Of a stretch of 11,420 nucleotides of DNA, positions 6,228-11,420 are shown piece after piece. The position numbers and the translations under genes were made by a program. The notes under the pieces are model-generated. The model saw nothing but the letters and a program-made list of their open reading frames with translations, ran no database searches and was not told the DNA's origin. The DNA is from UBA4744 sp035282865 (lineage in GTDB: Bacteria > Actinomycetota > Acidimicrobiia > Spongiisociales > UBA4744). The stretch is taken from NCBI GenBank assembly GCA_035282865.1, contig DATEVB010000241.1:1-11420 (forward strand), in the 5' to 3' direction. Positions within the stretch are counted from its first letter, which is position 1. Every line of letters begins with the position of its first letter.

Positions 6228-6701
6228 CTATTGCCCTTCGTACGTCTCGACCACGTCCTCGACCACATCGAGGGTGACGCCTGCCTGAGAAAGGATGTGG
6301 CGGGTGTCCTGGCCGGCGTGATAGCGCCGTCGGGCAACCACCCGGAAGATGCCGCTGCTGGCAATCAGCATGGCGCACACCCGGCACGGCTCCATTGAGC
6401 AATACAGGGTGGTCCCTTCCAACGACAGCCCGTAGCGGGCCGCCTGGCAGATGGCATTCTGCTCGCCATGGACGGTGCGAACGCAGTGCCGGCGGGTGGT
6501 CCCGTCCTCATCGATCATCTGCTTGAACTCGTGGCCCGCCTCGTCGCAGTGCGGCATTCCGGACGGCGACCCGACGTATCCGGTACAGATGATCCGCTTC
6601 TCGCGGACCACCACGCAGCCGCTCTTGCCGCGATCACAGGTCGCTCGTGCTCCAATCTGATCGACTAACTCGAGAAAGTATTCGTCCCAGCTCGGTCTCA
6701 T
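6228..6701 (-). CDS. dCMP deaminase family protein (ComEB-like)
   Basis: Zinc-dependent cytidine/deoxycytidylate deaminase family; members convert dCMP to dUMP for dTMP synthesis. From ATG 6701 the protein has 157 residues beginning MRPSWDEYFLELVDQIGARA, the normal ComEB-type start; the open frame goes 14 codons further up but those residues are not family-like. The zinc site is H78 with proton-shuttling E80 (HGEQNAI) and C106/C109 (PCRVC). C22, H51/C52 and C73 match positions where ComEB-type enzymes often carry additional metal-binding residues. One oddity is HGE where most of the family has HAE. It is shorter than B. subtilis ComEB and lacks that protein's C-terminal extension. No strong Shine-Dalgarno precedes the start; a TATCGT about 11 bp upstream hints at a very short leader. 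Its neighbour in the likely operon is the Gmm-type Nudix gene. Another pyrimidine or tRNA-unrelated substrate cannot be excluded. Confidence 0.88.
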   Translation of the reverse strand: MRPSWDEYFLELVDQIGARATCDRGKSGCVVVREKRIICTGYVGSPSGMPHCDEAGHEFKQMIDEDGTTRRHCVRTVHGEQNAICQAARYGLSLEGTTLYCSMEPCRVCAMLIASSGIFRVVARRRYHAGQDTRHILSQAGVTLDVVEDVVETYEGQ

Positions 6702-6948
6702 GACCACACACGATAACCCCGCCGGCCTTCCCTGCGCTCGCACAAACTGCGTGTGGGCTGCGCCCCGGTTGACCCGGCTATGACGGTCTCGCCCGGCCGG
6801 ATAGGTGTCTACGTCTGAACATGTCTAGAGGACGAAGGTCCAGATCCCGGCCATGGCGAGACCCGTCACGGCCATGAACACAGCGATGACCGGCCCAACG
6901 TCACCGGCCTACGGAAGTCTTGGGGGCCGGCCGGTTGTCGCCCTGCCC
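6702..6948. other. 247-bp intergenic region between dCMP deaminase and hrpA
   Basis: It lies downstream of hrpA and upstream of the dCMP deaminase gene, all on the minus strand. It should hold the deaminase promoter; apart from the weak TATCGT near the start I see no clear box. A hairpin stands next to the hrpA stop. On the minus strand 6905-6825 reads as a very hydrophobic short peptide ending FMAVTGLAMAGIWTFVL, but it has no proper start or ribosome-binding site. Confidence 0.5.
6903..6935 (-). terminator. Hairpin downstream of hrpA, possible terminator
   Basis: ACCGGCC (6903-6909) pairs perfectly with GGCCGGT (6929-6935), seven G/C-rich pairs, around a 19-nt loop. It begins 13 nt past the hrpA stop. 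The large loop and lack of a T run make it a weak candidate. Confidence 0.35.
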
Positions 6949-9900
6949 TCACTCAGCCATTGCGTCCTTCAGCGCTTGGGCGATACGTTTGTCACTGACT
7001 TTGCCGCGGGTGCCGAGCGCCTGAGCGAACAAACTGACCCGAAGTTCCTGGAGCATCCAGGCGATCTCCAACACGGACGGCGAATCGGGCAGTGCTTCTC
7101 GCAGCCGATCGTGCTCTTCCTCCAGTTTCCGCACCGTCGCCATCCGCCGGCGGTCACGCTCCGGATACTCCGGCAATTGTTCGAGACGACGCTCGATGGC
7201 TTGCAGATACCGATGCACGTCGGAAAGACGCCCGGCTCCAACCCCGGACACGAATCCCGGATAGATCAGCCGATCGAGCTGTCCTTCGATGTCTGTGACG
7301 GTGCTCTCAAAGGTCCGGGCAACCCTGGCCAGGGCCATCCGCACCGACAGCAAGGTGCTCAGGATCCGCAGCGAGACTCCGGCTACTGAGGCGAGACCCT
7401 CGTCGAGTTGATCGCGGGTGTTAGCGAGCAGAATCTCGAACGCCACGCCGTCCCAGACGAGCCCGCCGACCTGCCCCATGATCTGATCGACGGCACAGGT
7501 GAGACAATCCTGCGCCCATTCGGACGGCGCAGAGTAGGGGCCGGCCTTGACCGCGGTCACAGCTTCGGCGGTCAGCCGCGGACGGAGCAGGCGTCCGGCC
7601 GACGGCAGATTGAGGAACAGGAGCCGGCGGGTGCCGTCCCACATGGCGGTTGCCTGCTCGGCGGGCGAAGCCAGCAGCCGAACACCCACCGAGTCCCCCT
7701 CATCGATCAGGGCTGGATACGTCTTGACGGCATGGGCCGGACCTTTGATCTCCATTACCCGGGGAAGCTCACCAATGCTCCAGGCGGTCAAGCCGGTCTG
7801 CTCGAGGTCGTGACTCGATGCCGCCATCGTCGCCCTGGTTTCCTTCTGCAAATCGGTCTTGAGCGAGGAGAGATCACTGCCCTCTGCGAGAACGTTGCCC
7901 TCGCCGTCCACCACGCGAAAGGTCGGCCGAAGATGGGGAGGAAAGCGTGTCATATCGAATGCGTCGACGGGGATGGGAACACCGCCGATGCGAGCGAGTT
8001 CTCGGCGTAAGTTCATGATGAGTCCCCCGTCGTCCGGATTGAGACTGTTCAGCAGCGTTCGTACCGTATTGGGAACGGGTGAGAAATGCTTTCGCAGCTG
8101 TTTGGGGAGCGACCGGATCAGCGCAGTGATCAGCTCTTCGCGTAGACCCGGCACATGCCATTCGAACATGGCCGGATCGACCCGGTCGAGACCCTCGATG
8201 GGCACGTCGACCGTAACCCCATCGGCGGGGCTGCCGGGATCGAACTCGTACCGGAGCGAGAACGCCAAATCCCCATGGGCCCACACCTTCGGGAATGCCT
8301 CCTCGTCGACCGGGCCGGCGGCCGGATCGATGAGCACGTCGAGATTGAGGTCGAGTAGGTGCGGATCCTGGCGGCGTGCCTCTTTCCACCACCGATCGAA
8401 ATGGCGCACCGATGTGATGTCCTCGGGGACTCGCTCGTCGAAGAAGCCGAAGATGATCTCGTCTCCGGCCAGCAGATCGCCTCGCCGCTGGCGCGCTTCG
8501 AGAGCATGGACCTCGCCGATCAAGGCCCGGTTGTGCTGCAGGAACGGGTGATCGGTTTCCCATTCACCTGCCACCAGCGCGTTGAGAATGAAGAGCTCCC
8601 GAGCCCCGGCCGGGTCAACCCGCCCGTACTGGACGGCACGGTCGGTCTGCAGAGGCAGGCCGTACAAGGTCACCGTTTCTCGGGCCATCGACGTACCACG
8701 GGCCGGGTCCCACCAGGGATCCGAGTACGACCGTTTGACGAGGTGGGCACCGGCCTCCTCCACCCAATCCGGATCTACGGACGCCACTCCTCTGGCCCAT
8801 AACCGGCCGGTCTCCACCAGCTCGGCAGCCATGACCCATTCGGGGGACCGCTTGAACAGCGTTGAGCCGGGGTTGATGGAGAAGCGAGCCCCCCGCGCCC
8901 CCCGGTATTCGAAACCGTCCGGATCCTTGTGACCCAGGTGGGACAGCAAGCCGGCCAGGAGGGAACGATGAATGGCATCCGGGGCGGCCGGCCGGCGATT
9001 GATCGTGAAACCCTGCTCACCGGCCACGTCGCGCAGCTGCGCATGGATGTCTTGCCATTCCCGCACCCGCCGGTAGTTGAGGAACTCGTCCCGGCACATT
9101 CGCCGGAACTGGTTCGAGGTTCGGGATCGCCGCTCATCGCCGAGGTACTCCCACAGATGCAGCCAGCTCAGGAGGTCGGACGTTTCGTCACGAAAACGGG
9201 CGTGGAGTTGGTGGGCGTGCTGTCGTTGGTCGGAGGGACGTTCGCGAGGGTCCTGGATGGCCAGCGCGGCGGCGATGACCAGCACCTCCCTGAGGCAATC
9301 ATTGCGATCGGCTTCGATGATCATGCGAGCCAGCCGGAGATCGAGTGGAAACTCGGCGAGTTGGCGGCCCAGCTTGGTCAACCATCTCCCGGATCCCGGT
9401 TGCTGCGGTTGTATCGCTCCCAACTCCACCAGCAGGGCGATCCCGTCCCGAATCGTGCGTGCGTCGGGCGGATCCAGGAACGGGAACGTCTCGATATCGC
9501 CCAGATCCCGGGCGGCCATTTGCAAAATGACGGAAGCCAGGTTGGTACGCCGGATCTCTGGTTCGGTGAACTCGGGGCGGGCGTTGAAATCGTCCTCGCT
9601 GTAGAGGCGAATGCACACGCCGGGGCCGAGACGCCCGCACCGACCCGCCCTCTGGTTGGCTGAGGCTCGGGACACCGGCTCTATCGGCAACCGCTGCACC
9701 TTGGTTCGCCTGCTGTAGCGGGAGATACGAGCGGTTCCCGTATCGACGACATAGCGAATGCCCGGTACGGTCAGGGAGGTCTCGGCCACGTTGGTGGCGA
9801 GCACGATCCTCCGGCCCCGGTGCGGCTGGAACACGCGGTGCTGTTCCGCAGATGAGAGGCGCCCGTACAGAGGCCGGACTTCGGTATGTGGCAGATTGAG

Positions 9901-10827
9901 TTCGACCAGGGCGTCGGCGGCGTCCCGGATCTCCCGCTCACCCGAACAGAACACCAGGATGTCGCCCGACCCCTCGGCTAAGAGTTCAACCACCGCATCG
10001 CAGATGCCCTGGGGCTGGTCGCGCGGTTCGGGCCCGGTGGGATCGTCGAGCGGCCGGTACCGGACTTCGACCGGGTAGGTGCGGCCCGAGACCTCAACGA
10101 CCGGAGCGCTGTCGAAGTGCTGGGAGAACCGCTCCGTGTCGATCGTGGCCGATGTGATGATGACCTTGAGATCTCGACGCCGGGACAGGAGCGTCTTGAG
10201 GTGTCCCAGCAGGAAGTCGATGTTGAGACTGCGCTCGTGCGCTTCGTCGATGATGATCGTGTCGTACCGGGACAGGCGCCGATCCCGGTGGATTTCCGCC
10301 AGGAGGATGCCGTCGGTCATGACTTTGACCAGGGTGGTATCGCCGACCTGGTCTGAGAACCGAACCGTGTAGCCCACCAGCCCGCCGACGCTGGTGCCGA
10401 TCTCCTCGGCCACTCGCTCGGCAATCGATCTGGCCGCGATCCGCCGGGGTTGGGTGTGGCCGATCATCCCTTCGACGCCGCGACCCAGTTCGAGACAGAG
10501 CTTGGGTAGCTGGGTGCTCTTCCCCGAGCCGGTCTCGCCCGCCACGATGACCACCTGATGGCGGGCAATGGTGTCTAGGAGTTCTTGTCGCCGATCGGTG
10601 ATCGGCAACTCGGCCGGGTAGGCGAGCTTCCCTGGCACCGCCGCTCGGCGCCGCTCGATTCTCTGCCGGGCGGCGTCGATCTCTTGGACGATCGCGGCGA
10701 GCACCTTCTGCCGTCGTTCGGGGTCGGGGATCCGATCCACACCGCCCAATCGACGCCGGAACCGTTGCCGGTCGGTGGGTGTGAGCCCGTCCAGGCGGGT
10801 GCGGAGATCAGACGGAGTGGAGGTCAT
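6949..10827 (-). CDS. hrpA: ATP-dependent DEAH-box RNA helicase HrpA
   Basis: Large DEAH-box 3'-5' helicase; the E. coli protein acts on stalled and collided ribosomes and has been tied to mRNA processing. From ATG 10827 it has 1292 residues (E. coli about 1300) and matches the E. coli protein as I recall it end to end. Order: N-terminal segment with LTPTDRQRFRRRLGG (15-29); RecA-like domains with Walker A GETGSGKS (97-104), TQPRR (125-129), DEAH (194-197), SAT (226-228), TNVAETSLT (345-353) and QRAGRCGR (392-399); then winged-helix and ratchet-like regions; then the long C-terminal DUF3418 part, with FRVVDGEGNVLAEGSDL and an end resembling ELRVSLFAQALGTRGKVSDKRI. All helicase motifs are intact. 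No clear Shine-Dalgarno supports the start; an ATG at 10851 is possible, while the open frame up to 11094 is not family-like. It appears monocistronic. Confidence 0.96.
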   Translation of the reverse strand: MTSTPSDLRTRLDGLTPTDRQRFRRRLGGVDRIPDPERRQKVLAAIVQEIDAARQRIERRRAAVPGKLAYPAELPITDRRQELLDTIARHQVVIVAGETGSGKSTQLPKLCLELGRGVEGMIGHTQPRRIAARSIAERVAEEIGTSVGGLVGYTVRFSDQVGDTTLVKVMTDGILLAEIHRDRRLSRYDTIIIDEAHERSLNIDFLLGHLKTLLSRRRDLKVIITSATIDTERFSQHFDSAPVVEVSGRTYPVEVRYRPLDDPTGPEPRDQPQGICDAVVELLAEGSGDILVFCSGEREIRDAADALVELNLPHTEVRPLYGRLSSAEQHRVFQPHRGRRIVLATNVAETSLTVPGIRYVVDTGTARISRYSRRTKVQRLPIEPVSRASANQRAGRCGRLGPGVCIRLYSEDDFNARPEFTEPEIRRTNLASVILQMAARDLGDIETFPFLDPPDARTIRDGIALLVELGAIQPQQPGSGRWLTKLGRQLAEFPLDLRLARMIIEADRNDCLREVLVIAAALAIQDPRERPSDQRQHAHQLHARFRDETSDLLSWLHLWEYLGDERRSRTSNQFRRMCRDEFLNYRRVREWQDIHAQLRDVAGEQGFTINRRPAAPDAIHRSLLAGLLSHLGHKDPDGFEYRGARGARFSINPGSTLFKRSPEWVMAAELVETGRLWARGVASVDPDWVEEAGAHLVKRSYSDPWWDPARGTSMARETVTLYGLPLQTDRAVQYGRVDPAGARELFILNALVAGEWETDHPFLQHNRALIGEVHALEARQRRGDLLAGDEIIFGFFDERVPEDITSVRHFDRWWKEARRQDPHLLDLNLDVLIDPAAGPVDEEAFPKVWAHGDLAFSLRYEFDPGSPADGVTVDVPIEGLDRVDPAMFEWHVPGLREELITALIRSLPKQLRKHFSPVPNTVRTLLNSLNPDDGGLIMNLRRELARIGGVPIPVDAFDMTRFPPHLRPTFRVVDGEGNVLAEGSDLSSLKTDLQKETRATMAASSHDLEQTGLTAWSIGELPRVMEIKGPAHAVKTYPALIDEGDSVGVRLLASPAEQATAMWDGTRRLLFLNLPSAGRLLRPRLTAEAVTAVKAGPYSAPSEWAQDCLTCAVDQIMGQVGGLVWDGVAFEILLANTRDQLDEGLASVAGVSLRILSTLLSVRMALARVARTFESTVTDIEGQLDRLIYPGFVSGVGAGRLSDVHRYLQAIERRLEQLPEYPERDRRRMATVRKLEEEHDRLREALPDSPSVLEIAWMLQELRVSLFAQALGTRGKVSDKRIAQALKDAMAE

Positions 10828-11311
10828 AGGAAGCTCAATGAGCGGTCCCATAATGGCGGATCCCGGCGCTGCTGACCAGCGCACCCAACGCGCTTCGGAA
10901 CAAAGGCCATGACCAAAGCGGCTTCCCGGCCTCCCGGCGCTCTGTCGCGCCACGATGAAATGCCCGTACCTTCCAGCTGTATCGGAGATTTCAATCCGCA
11001 CCGTTGGACGTGCCGGGTGACCGAACCGTCCTGGAATGGCCGGCCGAATTTCGCCGAGAGGATGTGACCATCGGGTTGAGTGTGAGCGGGCCACAAGAGC
11101 CGACAGATGCGGCGGGTCATCGAGATCGAGATCGATGGCGCCCCGCTATTCCCGACCCGCTCCCCTCGATGGCCGAGGATCCCGGGGTCTACTCATCGAA
11201 CCGGAGCAGCTTCAGCTGGACTCAGGAGACCGGCTGCTCACCGCGAACCCGTTGTGAACCGTAGGTCCGAAGGCCCGGTAAGTTGGCAGAACCGATCACC
11301 CGGGAGTGACC
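10828..11311. other. 484-bp gap between divergent hrpA and the right-edge gene
   Basis: It must hold both divergent promoters. On the minus strand CATTAT (10855-10850) could be the hrpA -10 box, without a good -35. No convincing gene is present. Short protein-like stretches occur in different plus-strand frames: around 11004-11120 (RTVLEWPAEFRREDVTIGL), from ATG 11107 (MRRVIEIEIDGAPLF), and 11190-11257 (GLLIEPEQLQLDSGDRLL, then a stop). They could be a decayed or frameshifted small gene or chance. A short near-repeat CGAGATCGAGATCGAT lies at 11120-11135. I see no strong hairpin or RNA motif. Confidence 0.45.
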
Positions 11312-11420
11312 ATGCAGCCAGGCATCAACCGACGAGGCTTCCTGTACGACCTGGGCCGGGGGACGCTCGCCCTGGCGGTGCTCGGGCTGGCGGCTTGCAG
11401 TGAAACCGGCCAACCCGACA
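11312..11420 (+). CDS. Tat-exported lipoprotein, N-terminal part only (runs off right edge)
   Basis: ATG 11312 has GGGAG five bases upstream. The 36 visible residues are a textbook Tat lipoprotein signal: MQPGIN, twin arginines in RRGFLYD, a moderately hydrophobic core GTLALAVLGLAAC with lipobox LAAC at about Cys29, then SETGQPD, the start of a linker. Tat export means the protein folds in the cytoplasm, often around a cofactor or metal, before being anchored outside the membrane. The catalytic part lies beyond the window, so I assign no function. It is divergent from hrpA. Confidence 0.82.
   Translation, partial: MQPGINRRGFLYDLGRGTLALAVLGLAACSETGQPD

Noticed and set aside
8929..9663. 244-codon plus-strand frame inside hrpA
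   Set aside because: Antisense to a full-length conserved helicase; long antisense frames are expected at this GC content.
10828..11094. 89-codon N-terminal extension of hrpA
   Set aside because: The frame is open, but the residues do not resemble HrpA. The family N-terminus (LTPTDRQRFRRRLGG) starts right after ATG 10827.
1..11420. CRISPR array, riboswitch, rRNA, insertion sequence
   Set aside because: No regularly spaced repeats, conserved RNA motifs, transposase reading frames or terminal inverted repeats were seen on reading both strands.

Overview
The window looks like chromosomal DNA from a high-GC actinobacterium (Actinomycetota). The reasons are GC-rich coding sequence, a dCTP deaminase close to the mycobacterial bifunctional type, a full-length HrpA helicase, a tRNA gene without an encoded CCA end, and GTG as well as ATG starts. 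A deep-branching or uncultured lineage is possible, but the sequence alone does not fix the genus. Almost everything is ordinary housekeeping or envelope sequence. I found no CRISPR array, rRNA, insertion sequence, toxin-antitoxin pair or recognisable defence island.

Region by region. Positions 1-218 hold the start of an unrecognised gene running off the left edge (minus strand). After about 280 bp without a convincing gene comes a tyrosine recombinase (499-1683, minus). Its 5' flank (1684-1861) carries clustered direct repeats and then meets the 5' side of a tRNA-Gly(CCC) gene (1862-1932, plus). This junction is the only sign of a mobile element and is the most interesting part of the window. 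Rightwards, dcd (plus) faces surE (minus) across a GC-rich terminator-like palindrome. A SIMPL-domain lipoprotein gene (minus) lies upstream of surE, separated from it by a strong hairpin. It is divergent from a gene for an unrecognised 401-residue secreted lipoprotein (plus). That gene converges with a short minus-strand operon encoding a ComEB-like dCMP deaminase followed by a Gmm-type GDP-mannose Nudix hydrolase. A 3.9-kb minus-strand gene for the DEAH-box helicase HrpA follows. After a 484-bp gap comes the start of a Tat-exported lipoprotein gene running off the right edge (plus).

How the genes work together: dcd and the dCMP deaminase are two routes to dUMP for dTMP synthesis, and SurE is a nucleotidase, so nucleotide metabolism is over-represented here, though the genes are not in one operon. 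The lipoproteins suggest an envelope theme but share no obvious pathway. HrpA is a stand-alone translation/RNA helicase. The integrase next to the tRNA is probably an element remnant or one edge of an element extending left, with candidate arm-type binding sites in its upstream region.
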